Shown piece after piece: positions 26,073-34,296 of a DNA stretch of 64,000 nucleotides (position 1 is its first letter; the number at the start of each line of letters is the position of its first letter). The notes below the pieces were generated by a model, which searched no databases, was not told where the DNA came from, and worked only from the letters and a program-made list of their open reading frames with translations. A program made the translations under genes and the position numbers. Origin of the DNA: Planctomyces sp. SH-PL62 (GTDB taxonomy: Bacteria; Planctomycetota; Planctomycetia; Planctomycetales; Planctomycetaceae); NCBI GenBank assembly GCA_945893045.1, contig CAMDEA010000023.1:1-64000 (forward strand), given 5' to 3'.

Positions 26073-26216
26073 AGCTTGTTGAAGTTCTCGCCACTTGGGC
26101 TTGTCCCAGTGGTTCCCGCGCTTCTGCACTACTCAAAAAAACGCGGAGACTTCGGTAGTGCAGAAGCGCGGGAACCACCCTGGCAAGCAGGGTGGCGGAG
26201 TTTTTTTCAACAAGCT
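26073..26216. repeat. composite palindromic element with GTGGTTCCCGCGCTTC arms, copy 1
   Basis: Inner 24-base arms at 26109-26132 and 26155-26178 are exact complements. Two smaller hairpins flank them, and outer 11-base arms (26073-26083, 26206-26216) close the whole structure. The related copy at 44981-45117 has the same inner arms and layout but different outer arms. It lies between the DUF350 and lipoprotein genes of one operon. Confidence 0.85.
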
Positions 26217-26254
26217 CGCGGCTACCAACGGATCTCCACTGGAGGAATCTTGTC

Positions 26255-26599
26255 ATGAAACGAAGTACGAAAGTTGCGCTGACCCTGCTGGTTCCTGCCA
26301 TGACCGCGTTTGGTTGTGGAGGCCCGACCAACACGATCCATGCGCCGCATTCTCAGCAGTCGGCGAGCGACTGCGACGTCCCCGCAAAACCGGGTGAGCC
26401 GCCAAAACCCAAGTGCCCGCCCGCGACTTCCTCCAGTCACGGTTCGCACTACGGGTCATCGCACCGATCGTGGTTCGGCCCGACCTATAGCGGCTCGCAC
26501 TCCGGGTCCGCCACTTCGTCACATAGTTCGAGCGGATCGAGTCATGTGTCGCACGGCGGATTTGGCTCGTCGGGTTTCCATTTTTCGGGAGGCTCGTAA
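26255..26599 (+). CDS. small Ser/Gly/His-rich lipoprotein (YjfM/YgiB-like)
   Basis: From the ATG at 26255, preceded by GGAGG, it encodes 114 residues. The signal peptide KRSTKVALTLLVPAMTAFG is followed by a lipobox Cys. A short region with two cysteines (SDCDVPAKPGEPPKPKCPPA) recalls the start of the mature part of the E. coli lipoproteins YgiB and YjfM (DUF1190). The C-terminal 60 residues are Ser/Gly/His-rich low complexity ending in FGSSGFHFSGGS. The assignment rests mainly on its place between DUF350 and the ATP-grasp gene, the same place as in E. coli, and on composition. Its stop overlaps the next start by one base (TAATG). Confidence 0.7.
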   Translation: MKRSTKVALTLLVPAMTAFGCGGPTNTIHAPHSQQSASDCDVPAKPGEPPKPKCPPATSSSHGSHYGSSHRSWFGPTYSGSHSGSATSSHSSSGSSHVSHGGFGSSGFHFSGGS

Positions 26600-27726
26600 T
26601 GCGTCGCGTGACTGCTCCACCGCGCTTGAATTGGCGTCGCGATGTCGAAGAGCTGGGCTTCACCTACCACACAATCGACGGCGATGTGTATTGGGACGAA
26701 GCGGGTTGGTACGAGTTCTCGCTGGCGGAGATCGAGGAGATCGAAGCGGCCACGAACACGTTGCACGAGATGTGTTTGCAAGCAGTCCAAGTCGTACTTG
26801 ATGAAGATCGCTTCGACGAGTTTCGGATTCCCTCAAAGTTTCGCGAGTGGATTCGCGCAAGCTGGGACAACGACGAGCCGACGGTCTATGGACGCTTCGA
26901 TCTCGCCTACGATGGCCGGACGCCGCCCAAACTGCTGGAGTACAACGCGGACACTCCGACGGCTTTGTTCGAGGCGGCTGTCGTGCAATGGCAATGGCTG
27001 GAGGCCGTGCATCCCGAACTCGATCAGTTCAATAGCTTGCACGAGCAACTGATCGACGCTTGGAAATATCTGCGCGATCACGGCCTGAAACGGCTCAGCT
27101 TCGCGGCGACCGAGGGGCACGAGGAAGACTTCGGGAACATCACCTACCTGCGGGACACGGCCGCTCAAGGGGGCATCGTCACGGACTATCTCGATGTGTC
27201 TGCCATCGGCTTCGACTCGAAACGCCGGACGTTCGTCGGGGCAGACAACGTGCCGCTCGACTGCCTGTTCAAGCTCTATCCGTGGGAATGGATGCTCGGC
27301 GAAGAGTTCGCGACCCACTTGCTGACGTCGAAGACACACTGGATCGAGCCGCCCTGGAAAATGCTGCTCTCGAACAAGGCACTGCTGGTTCTATTATGGG
27401 AGCTGTTTCCGACTTGTGAGTACCTGCTGCCCGCCGCGTGGGAACCGCTCACGGAGGATTTTGTTCGCAAACCAATTCTGTCTCGCGAGGGGAGCAACAT
27501 TCAGCTCGTCCGACGCGGGCAGGTGCTGCAAGAAACGGAAGGTCCGTACTCCGAAGAAGCAGTGGTCTATCAAGCGTTTCATCCGCTGCCGAACATGGGA
27601 CGCGGACATGCCGTCCTCGGAAGCTGGATCATCGGCGACGCCGCGTGTGGACTGGGCATTCGCGAAGACGAGAACCCGATCACTCACAACACCAGCCGCT
27701 TCGTCCCGCATCTCATCCGAGGCTAA
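26599..27726 (+). CDS. glutathionylspermidine synthase-like ATP-grasp ligase (YjfC/YgiC)
   Basis: Encodes 375 residues, the length of YgiC/YjfC. These proteins keep the ATP-grasp synthetase half of glutathionylspermidine synthase and lack the amidase half. Recognisable parts include YGRFDLAYDGRTPPKLLEYN near residues 95-114, DTPTALFEAAVVQWQWLE just after, and LLSNKALLVLLWELFP near residue 255. The C-terminal lobe has VRKPILSREGSNIQLVRRG, the ATP-grasp lysine and glycine-rich loop region, and VLGSWIIGDAACGLGIRED. The substrate is not glutathionylspermidine as far as is known; peptide or lipoprotein amide ligation has been proposed from genomics. It is translationally coupled to the lipoprotein gene before it. 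Confidence 0.9.
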   Translation: MRRVTAPPRLNWRRDVEELGFTYHTIDGDVYWDEAGWYEFSLAEIEEIEAATNTLHEMCLQAVQVVLDEDRFDEFRIPSKFREWIRASWDNDEPTVYGRFDLAYDGRTPPKLLEYNADTPTALFEAAVVQWQWLEAVHPELDQFNSLHEQLIDAWKYLRDHGLKRLSFAATEGHEEDFGNITYLRDTAAQGGIVTDYLDVSAIGFDSKRRTFVGADNVPLDCLFKLYPWEWMLGEEFATHLLTSKTHWIEPPWKMLLSNKALLVLLWELFPTCEYLLPAAWEPLTEDFVRKPILSREGSNIQLVRRGQVLQETEGPYSEEAVVYQAFHPLPNMGRGHAVLGSWIIGDAACGLGIREDENPITHNTSRFVPHLIRG

Positions 27727-27757
27727 GTCGGATTCGTCCCTTGGCGAAAGTGAATCC

Positions 27758-28546
27758 ATGCCCAAAGTCGCGAGCATTCTCAAAGCAGCCGACCCGTGGC
27801 TCAAGTTCCTGATCCTGGCGGGGACGGTCGCTTACCTCGTCGAGATTTCCACGGGAGCCAGCGCGACGGAAACCGCCCACCCGGTCTTTTGGTGGTGGCA
27901 ATGTTTCATCGCGGTCTGCTTCACCGTCGAGTACGTCCTGCGCTGGGTCGATGACGCGCAGGATCATTACGGCTGGCACTACCCACACTCGGCGTTGGGA
28001 TTCATCGACTTGATTTCGATCGCACCATTCTGGATCGGCTTCTGTCTGCCGGCCGACTGGCTGCATCTCATTCGCACATTGCGAGTCTTTCGGCTGCTCA
28101 AGTTCTTTCGCTACTCGCGTTCTCTGCAACTGGTCGCGTTGGGTTTCTATCGAGCCGCTCCGGCGCTGCAACCGCTGTGCTTTTCAATGTCGGTGATTGG
28201 GATTTTCTGTTCGGTGGCCGTCTTCGAGACCGAACACGTGGCGCAGCCCGACAAGTTCACCAACCTGTTCGATGCCGTGTACTTCACCATGGTCACGGTG
28301 GCGACCGTCGGGTACGGCGATCTCAGCCCCGTGACGACCTTGGGACGAACCATCGTGATGTTCACATTCATCTCCGGCCTCGCCGTCTTTGCGGGCATTC
28401 TCGGTGTGCTTGGTTCGAGCTTCTTCAAAGTCATGGAAGAGGAAATCGACCCCCTCATCGACCCGCTCGAAGAATTTCGAAAGGAGCGCGAGCGGCAACT
28501 CATCCGCTGGCCCGACCCGGACGCCGAAGTGGCGACCCCAGGTTGA
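27758..28546 (+). CDS. voltage-gated-type potassium channel
   Basis: From the ATG at 27758 it encodes 262 residues; the longer open frame overlaps the ligase gene and is not real. It has six membrane segments of the VIC superfamily. The S4 helix reads IRTLRVFRLLKFFRYSRSLQ, with basic residues at every third place, so it could sense voltage. The selectivity filter is TVATVGYGDLSP near residues 183-194, the potassium-type TVGYGD. The final helix reads VMFTFISGLAVFAGILGVLG. The C-terminal tail is short and charged and has no nucleotide-binding or RCK domain. It is the last gene of the DUF350 operon, 31 bases after the ligase stop. Ion channels next to such ligases are known from comparative genomics. 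Confidence 0.88.
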   Translation: MPKVASILKAADPWLKFLILAGTVAYLVEISTGASATETAHPVFWWWQCFIAVCFTVEYVLRWVDDAQDHYGWHYPHSALGFIDLISIAPFWIGFCLPADWLHLIRTLRVFRLLKFFRYSRSLQLVALGFYRAAPALQPLCFSMSVIGIFCSVAVFETEHVAQPDKFTNLFDAVYFTMVTVATVGYGDLSPVTTLGRTIVMFTFISGLAVFAGILGVLGSSFFKVMEEEIDPLIDPLEEFRKERERQLIRWPDPDAEVATPG

Positions 28547-28575
28547 ACGGTTGCCGCGAGCCGTGAATCACCGGC

Positions 28576-29196
28576 TCACTGGCCCTTGGACAATTCGTGG
28601 ACCAGGATTTTTCGGATCAGGTTCAGCTTGCGTTCGACGGTGCGCGTCGTGCGTCCGCTTTTCGCGGCGATCTCGTCGTTGGTGAAGCCTTCAAGTTTCC
28701 ATTCCGCCAGGCGTGTGAGTTCTTCGCTGTTCAACGCACGCATCCAGAGGTCGTATTGCTCCGCCACTTGCGCGGCGAATTCGGGAGTTGGCTCGCGGCT
28801 GATGATCTGGTCCACGGCGGAGCGGTCGGCGTCGGAGTCGCCGCGCGGTTCGGCCGCGCGGAAGTTTCCACCACGCTTGAGCCGATTCTGGTCCCGTTGC
28901 AGATGCAGCAGCTTGTGAATCGTGATGCTGACCAACAACCGCCATAGCCCCTGCCGGTCGCTCAGTTCAGGAAATCGCTGGTTCTCCACGCCTCGGCAAA
29001 AGCTGGCGAAGGCGCTCAGAGCGATGTCTTCGGCATCGGCGATCCGGCGATCGGTGGTTCGCATTCGCTCTTGGGCTAAGCGCACCAAGCGTTCAAAGAA
29101 CACATCCCACAGCCGCTGCGCCGCCAGATCATGCCCGGCCTCCAACCGTCGCAGCCACTCCGTGACTTCCGTGACCGCAGCATCTCCAGAAAGCAT
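28576..29196 (-). CDS. ECF-type RNA polymerase sigma factor
   Basis: From the ATG at 29196 (a GTG lies one codon before) it encodes 206 residues. Region 2 contains DAEDIALSAFASFCRGVENQ and WRLLVSITIHKLLHLQRDQN, which would read the -10 element and help melt DNA. A variable linker follows (RSAVDQIISREPTPEFAAQV). Region 4 is ELTRLAEWKLEGFTNDEIAA, then KSGRTTRTVERKLNLIRKIL, the helix-turn-helix for the -35 element. No anti-sigma factor gene is adjacent. Instead a Ser/Thr kinase gene is divergent, with about 210 bases between them, and such kinase-linked ECF factors are common in planctomycetes. Phosphorylation by that kinase is a reasonable inference. Confidence 0.9.
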   Translation of the reverse strand: MLSGDAAVTEVTEWLRRLEAGHDLAAQRLWDVFFERLVRLAQERMRTTDRRIADAEDIALSAFASFCRGVENQRFPELSDRQGLWRLLVSITIHKLLHLQRDQNRLKRGGNFRAAEPRGDSDADRSAVDQIISREPTPEFAAQVAEQYDLWMRALNSEELTRLAEWKLEGFTNDEIAAKSGRTTRTVERKLNLIRKILVHELSKGQ

Positions 29197-29407
29197 CACG
29201 GTTTCCTCAAAGTGTTTTGAACGGAGGCCATTCGACAGCGGTTCGATTATGGTGTCCCGCGAATTCCGATGCGACGTCCGCAGCCATGCAGTTCAACAAA
29301 TCTTTCTCGCGTGTGTCGCGATTCGTGTAGTCTATGAATGAAGTCCACACCACGCTCACTGGTTTGCCGGATGATCGGCGAATGGGCCTGGAGCAGAGGA
29401 ACTGGCG

Positions 29408-30928
29408 ATGAGTGACGAAGTCTCCGAGTCGATCGCGACGGCGCGCAGAATCAATACTCGGTGTGACGAGTTCGAGCAGGCGCTGTCGGCCGGGCAGGCA
29501 CCCGTAATTGAAAGTTACCTGAGCGGACTGCCGCCGCGGGAACGCGAGTCGCTGCTGCTCGAACTGCTCGGTTTGGAGGCCGATTTTCGCGTCATGCGGC
29601 GCGAACCTCTGTCGGTCAGTGACTACGCGACTCGATTTCCCGAACTGGCGGTCGCGCAGATTGCGGCCATTCTCGAAGGGTCTCGGCTCAACGACGATGC
29701 TTTGATTGGACGCAAACTTCACGTCTATCAGTGCGTCTCGCTGGTCGGCGCGGGAGCGATGGGGCGCGTCTATCTGGCTCTGCATGACGATCTCCGGCGG
29801 CATTGTGCCCTGAAGATTTTGTCCCCTCGGCGCGGTGCTTGTGACTCGGAATTGATCGCTCAGTTTCTTCACGAGGGACAAGCGGCGGCGGCATTGATTC
29901 ATCCCAACATTGTCACGCTGCACGCGGTCGGTCAGTTGGGAGGCATGCATTTTCTGGAGATGGAATACGTTCCAGGACAGTCGCTCCAGCAGTTGATTCG
30001 CGAGGAAGGACCGCTGCCAGCCGACCGAGCCTTGCGGCTGGCCACGATGGTGGCGGACGGATTGGCCGCCGCGCATCGAGCCGGGATCGTGCATCGCGAT
30101 GTGAAACCAGACAACGTGCTGCTGACACGATCGGGAATCGCGAAGCTCGGAGACTTTGGTCTCGCCAAGCGGCGACTGCCCACCGAAGTGACTTCGCCGG
30201 ACCAGGTGATCTGCGGAACTCCCAACTACATGGCTCCGGAACTTCTTCAGGGACAAGGAGCCTCGCCGGCCAGCGATGTGTATGCGCTGGGACTCTGCCT
30301 GTTCCAGATGCTGATCGGCCGCTTGCCGTGGCGCGAAGTTTCGTTCGCGGAGCTGGTTCGATGCGGGCGCACCGAGCCGGTTCCGAATGTCCACGACTTG
30401 CGGCCGGAGTTGTCGCTGGAGGTGGCCGAGTGCGTGGCTCTGCTGACGGCGGCGAATCCGAGTGAAAGACCGGCGGACGCGGCGGCAGCCTCGCTGTTGT
30501 TGCACGCCGTGCTGGGTCTGGAACGTGATCTCGAATCGTTGCTCATCGAAGCCTTCGGCAATGAAACCACGGTGACTTGGGTCCGCAACGGCGAGAATTA
30601 CTGTGTCACGCGGCAGTTGCCGGGAGATCGCAAGCAGCGGGTCCTCCTGGAACCGACTTCGCACGCCGCCAACGAGCGAGTCCTGCTTTTGTATTCGATC
30701 TGTTGCCCCGCGACTCCAAGTTTCTACGAGCAAGCCCTGTTGCAAAACGCGGTCGTCCTGCACGGCAGTCTGGCGATTCGCGAGATCGACGGGCAAAAAA
30801 TGTTCGTGGTGATCAACGCCTATCCCCGCTCGACCGTTGCCCCGGAAGAGATTCGCCGCAGCGTTCTCGAAATCGCGGCTCAGGCCGATCAGGTCGAACA
30901 GCGACTCACCGGGCATGACCACAACTGA
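29408..30928 (+). CDS. Hanks-type Ser/Thr protein kinase
   Basis: Encodes 506 residues. About 95 helical N-terminal residues precede the kinase domain, as in other planctomycete kinases that pair with ECF factors (SGLPPRERESLLLELLGLEA). The kinase domain (about residues 100-350) shows the glycine loop LVGAGAMGRVYLALHD, the VAIK-like ALKIL lysine, the catalytic loop IVHRDVKPDNVLL, DFGLAKR, and GTPNYMAPELLQGQ in the activation segment. There is no obvious transmembrane helix, so it is cytosolic. The last 130 residues (VTWVRNGENYCVTRQLPGDR) form an extra domain that recalls CesT/YbjN-type chaperone folds, a weak guess. The gene is divergent from the ECF sigma factor. Confidence 0.9.
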   Translation: MSDEVSESIATARRINTRCDEFEQALSAGQAPVIESYLSGLPPRERESLLLELLGLEADFRVMRREPLSVSDYATRFPELAVAQIAAILEGSRLNDDALIGRKLHVYQCVSLVGAGAMGRVYLALHDDLRRHCALKILSPRRGACDSELIAQFLHEGQAAAALIHPNIVTLHAVGQLGGMHFLEMEYVPGQSLQQLIREEGPLPADRALRLATMVADGLAAAHRAGIVHRDVKPDNVLLTRSGIAKLGDFGLAKRRLPTEVTSPDQVICGTPNYMAPELLQGQGASPASDVYALGLCLFQMLIGRLPWREVSFAELVRCGRTEPVPNVHDLRPELSLEVAECVALLTAANPSERPADAAAASLLLHAVLGLERDLESLLIEAFGNETTVTWVRNGENYCVTRQLPGDRKQRVLLEPTSHAANERVLLLYSICCPATPSFYEQALLQNAVVLHGSLAIREIDGQKMFVVINAYPRSTVAPEEIRRSVLEIAAQADQVEQRLTGHDHN

Positions 30929-31129
30929 CGATGCCAGCATTGTCGGTCAGACTTTCCAGCCTGACCCGCGTGTAAAAAGAATTCGTCAGCCGAGGGGACG
31001 GTAAGTCTGTCTTTGCGAAGATTCGTGGGCACTCCCTTGGCAGACTCGTTCGACATTTTTGGTTCATCAGCCGATAGTTCGCCCGTTCCGAAATGGATGG
31101 CCCCGACGCTTTCTAATTCTTGACGCCGC

Positions 31130-33826
31130 ATGACCACGACTACTTCCGCGATCAATGCCAACCATCTGGAATCTCTCCGCAGTCGCATTGCCGAAATTCG
31201 CGAGCGTGGCCGGAAGCAATTCGAGCATGGTGCGGGTGGCGTGCAGACGGCAACAACGCTGTCGGATGGCTTTCGAGCGTTTGTTATCGAGCAATGGCTG
31301 GAAGCATTGTCGATCGTTCCGCCGGAGGTGGCGGAGAAATTGGCTCGGCGTTCGGCGCTGGTTGCGGTGGGTGGGACGGGGCGTGGCGAGTTGGCTCCGT
31401 ATTCCGACATCGACTTGATGTTTTTGTACGAGCCGTCGGTCGGCGATGAGTTCAAGCAGGTCACGAACCGCTGCCAGCACAGTTTGTACGACGCGAAGCT
31501 GGACCTTGGTCGCAGCGTCCGCACGCCGAGCGAAGCGATCGCGATGGCTCTGGGCGATTCGAGCATTGCGACCTCTCTGCTGGAGATGCAGTCGCTGTGG
31601 GGGTCGGAAGATTTGATCGCCAAGCTTAAACGGAAGTTTGAGCGGACCGTCGTACGACGGCGGCGGCGAGCCTTCTTTGAGTCCGCCATCGCCAATCGCG
31701 ACGCGGAGTTGGCCAAGCATGGCGGAGCGGTGCAGCAGCTCGAGCCGGATATCAAATGTTCGCGCGGCGGCTTGCGCGATCTGCATTTGCTGCGGTGGGT
31801 CGGCTTCGCGTGGTATGGAGTTGCCGACATTGACTCGCTGCGACTGAACGGGGCGCTGACGAGCGACGATGCTCGGCATCTGATCTCCGCGCAGGAATTC
31901 CTGATGAAGATTCGACTGGACCTGCACTTCGCCGCGGGCAAGCCGCAGGACCGGCTGACTCGGGAAGAGCAACTGCGGATCGCGGAGAAGCGTGGCATTG
32001 CCGCGAGTCCGGCGCAGCTTCCGGTCGAACGCTTTATGCAGGAGTACTTCCAGCACACATCCTTGATCTCGGCGGTGGTCGCGCGATTTATCGCGCGGCA
32101 TCGCCGAATGCCGCTGAAAGATTGGCTGCTCGACCGGTTGTTGATGCGGAAACAGGACGGGCATTTCTTGGTTGGTCACTTGCGATTGGATGTCTCGGCA
32201 GGGCGGCTGGATGTGGTGTGTTCCGATCTGCACAGCGTCCTGCGGCTATTTCTGACGGCGGCGCGGAAGCGTGTGTCGATCGCGCCGCGAGTGCTCGAAC
32301 GCATTCGCCAGGCGGCCCCCAAACTGGGCGGGACCGTCGATTCCGAATGTTCGCGACTGTTCCTGGAGATCCTCGAACCGCGCGGCTACCTGGGCGCGAC
32401 GCTGCGGGCGATGCACGACACCGGCGTGCTGGAAATCGTGTTGCCGGAATTCGCTCGCGTCCGTTGCCTGCTGCAATTCAACGCCTATCACAGCTACACC
32501 GTCGATGAGCACACGCTGCGAGCCATGTCGATCGTTGAATCCTTGGAAAAGGTCAATAGTCCGATCGGAGCCGCGTACCGTGAGGTCAAACTCAAAGCCG
32601 TGTTGCACCTCGCGATGTTGCTGCACGATATCGGCAAGGGAGGGGTCGAGGATCACTCGGACGTTGGACGCGGCATCGCCGAAAAGATCGCCGTCCGTTT
32701 CGGTCTGCTGGAGACGCAGCGCGAACTGCTGATGTTTCTGGTCCACAAGCATCTGGTCATGGCGGATGTCGCGTTCCGGCACGACATCGCCGACCCCGGT
32801 GAACTGGCGAGATTCAGCCACCTAGCCGGCAGCCCCGAGCGGCTGACGATGCTTTACGTGCTGACCGTGGCCGACATCTCCGCCGTCGGCCCCGACATTT
32901 GGAACGATTGGAAGGCGGGGTTGCTCACTGATCTCTACAACCGGTCGATGCTGATTCTCAGCGGCAAACATGCGAAGTTCCTGGAAGAAGAACGACTCGA
33001 CAAAGTCCGCGAGCATGTCACGACGACATTGATCCCCAACAGTGCGGCCGATGAGGAGCGGCAACAACTCGCCCACTGGTTCGATCAGCATTTGAAGCAG
33101 TTCCCGCCGCACTATTTGCTCGGCACGCCGCGCAACCGCATCGCCTCCGACTTGGAAATCATCCGCCGCTTGCAGCCGGGGCAAATCGTTGTGACAGCGA
33201 CTCACGATGCCGGGACCGACACGGTCGAGTATCGCATCGTGCTCGATCGGCAGCACTCGGAAGGCTGCTTCCACCGCATCGCCGGCACGTTGACGTCGCA
33301 GCGGTTGGAGATCCTGTCCGCTCAAATTTGCACGACGACGGACGGCATCGTCGTCGACGTCTTTGACGTCCGCGATACCGACTTCACCGGTCCGGTCCCG
33401 CAGGAACGAATGGATGCCGTCGGCGAAGCGATCGGCCGCGTGCTCCGCAAGGAAGTCAAAGTCGATGAGATGTTTCAGCGCTCACGCCGCTTCGATTGGG
33501 GGACCGCGAAAGCTCCGATCAGCGATCTGTCCAACCGCGTGACGATCGACAACGACTCGTCCGACCGCTGCAACATTGTCTGTGTCTTCGCGCATGACCG
33601 GCCGGGCTTGCTCTACACGATCAGCCGCGCGATCTTTCGGTTGGAGTTGTCGATCGACCTGGCCAAGATCGCTACGCACCTCGACCAGGTGCTGGATGCG
33701 TTCTACGTCACCGATCGTGCGGGGAAGAAAATCACCGACGCCGGTCGACTCGCGGCGATTCAGCACGAACTCAACAACACGCTCGCCGAGTTCGACGCCA
33801 CCGGTCACAAGCGGTTCGTCAGTTAG
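31130..33826 (+). CDS. glnD: bifunctional PII uridylyltransferase / uridylyl-removing enzyme
   Basis: Encodes 898 residues, typical of GlnD. The nucleotidyltransferase domain has VAVGGTGRGELAPYSDIDLM near residues 76-95, with the DxD metal site. The GlnD helical domain follows, then the HD hydrolase domain with LHLAMLLHDIGKGGVEDHSD near residues 488-507. Two ACT domains end the protein: VEYRIVLDRQHSEGCFHRIA and IVCVFAHDRPGLLYTISRAI, which bind glutamine. The enzyme uridylylates PII when glutamine is low and removes UMP when it is high. It lies 200 bases after the kinase gene and is probably a separate transcript. No PII gene is in the window, but gltBD lies 14 kb away. Confidence 0.95.
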   Translation: MTTTTSAINANHLESLRSRIAEIRERGRKQFEHGAGGVQTATTLSDGFRAFVIEQWLEALSIVPPEVAEKLARRSALVAVGGTGRGELAPYSDIDLMFLYEPSVGDEFKQVTNRCQHSLYDAKLDLGRSVRTPSEAIAMALGDSSIATSLLEMQSLWGSEDLIAKLKRKFERTVVRRRRRAFFESAIANRDAELAKHGGAVQQLEPDIKCSRGGLRDLHLLRWVGFAWYGVADIDSLRLNGALTSDDARHLISAQEFLMKIRLDLHFAAGKPQDRLTREEQLRIAEKRGIAASPAQLPVERFMQEYFQHTSLISAVVARFIARHRRMPLKDWLLDRLLMRKQDGHFLVGHLRLDVSAGRLDVVCSDLHSVLRLFLTAARKRVSIAPRVLERIRQAAPKLGGTVDSECSRLFLEILEPRGYLGATLRAMHDTGVLEIVLPEFARVRCLLQFNAYHSYTVDEHTLRAMSIVESLEKVNSPIGAAYREVKLKAVLHLAMLLHDIGKGGVEDHSDVGRGIAEKIAVRFGLLETQRELLMFLVHKHLVMADVAFRHDIADPGELARFSHLAGSPERLTMLYVLTVADISAVGPDIWNDWKAGLLTDLYNRSMLILSGKHAKFLEEERLDKVREHVTTTLIPNSAADEERQQLAHWFDQHLKQFPPHYLLGTPRNRIASDLEIIRRLQPGQIVVTATHDAGTDTVEYRIVLDRQHSEGCFHRIAGTLTSQRLEILSAQICTTTDGIVVDVFDVRDTDFTGPVPQERMDAVGEAIGRVLRKEVKVDEMFQRSRRFDWGTAKAPISDLSNRVTIDNDSSDRCNIVCVFAHDRPGLLYTISRAIFRLELSIDLAKIATHLDQVLDAFYVTDRAGKKITDAGRLAAIQHELNNTLAEFDATGHKRFVS

Positions 33827-33877
33827 TTCTAATTCCCAAGCTCGGTGCAGTGTTCTGCATTCGCCGTTACCTCCGGC

Positions 33878-34252
33878 TCAAGGATTGTACCCGTTGGGCC
33901 ACATCTCCAGGGTCGAAGCATAGACCTCTCTGAACGCCAAGTGGCTCGCCAGCAATGCTAAGAAACAGGCACATACCAGCCAGGTCGTGTAAACCGCTCC
34001 GCCATGCCGAAGACCGACGCTGTAGTGGGAGCACGCCGCGCCGATGATCGCCCCCAATCCAACCGCTGCAGTCATCAGGAGCAGGAAGAACAGGACGCTC
34101 ATGCTGACGGACCAAATGGAGTTGATCGTGAGTCCGAGGGGCCAACCGTTGGCCCACCCCGGATTGAAGCCCAAGCTGAAGCCGAAACCTACTTCACACG
34201 CAAGGGCGCAGAGCGACCATTCTGCGATCGTAAGCCATCTGTTCGGGGCCAT
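33878..34252 (-). CDS. small polytopic membrane protein, function unknown
   Basis: From the ATG at 34252 it encodes 124 residues; an ATG at 34285 is also possible. Three hydrophobic segments are clear: LTIAEWSLCALACEVGFGFS, VSMSVLFFLLLMTAAVGLGA with IIGAACSH, and YTTWLVCACFLALLASHLAF. No domain is recognised. It is convergent with glnD, whose stop is 51 bases away, and follows the DUF1080 gene on the minus strand by 44 bases, so it could be the last gene of that transcript. Confidence 0.65.
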   Translation of the reverse strand: MAPNRWLTIAEWSLCALACEVGFGFSLGFNPGWANGWPLGLTINSIWSVSMSVLFFLLLMTAAVGLGAIIGAACSHYSVGLRHGGAVYTTWLVCACFLALLASHLAFREVYASTLEMWPNGYNP

Positions 34253-34296
34253 TCTCCCAAGTCTCCGCTCGCGACCTGCCGCCAAACACAGCAGAG

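Noticed and set aside
29207-30940. A 577-codon open frame on the minus strand
   Set aside because: It is antisense to the Ser/Thr kinase gene, and its Arg/Gln-rich composition is that of a shadow.
30889-32233. Two open frames of nearly 390 codons on the minus strand
   Set aside because: Both lie opposite glnD, one overlaps the other, and neither has a plausible protein composition.
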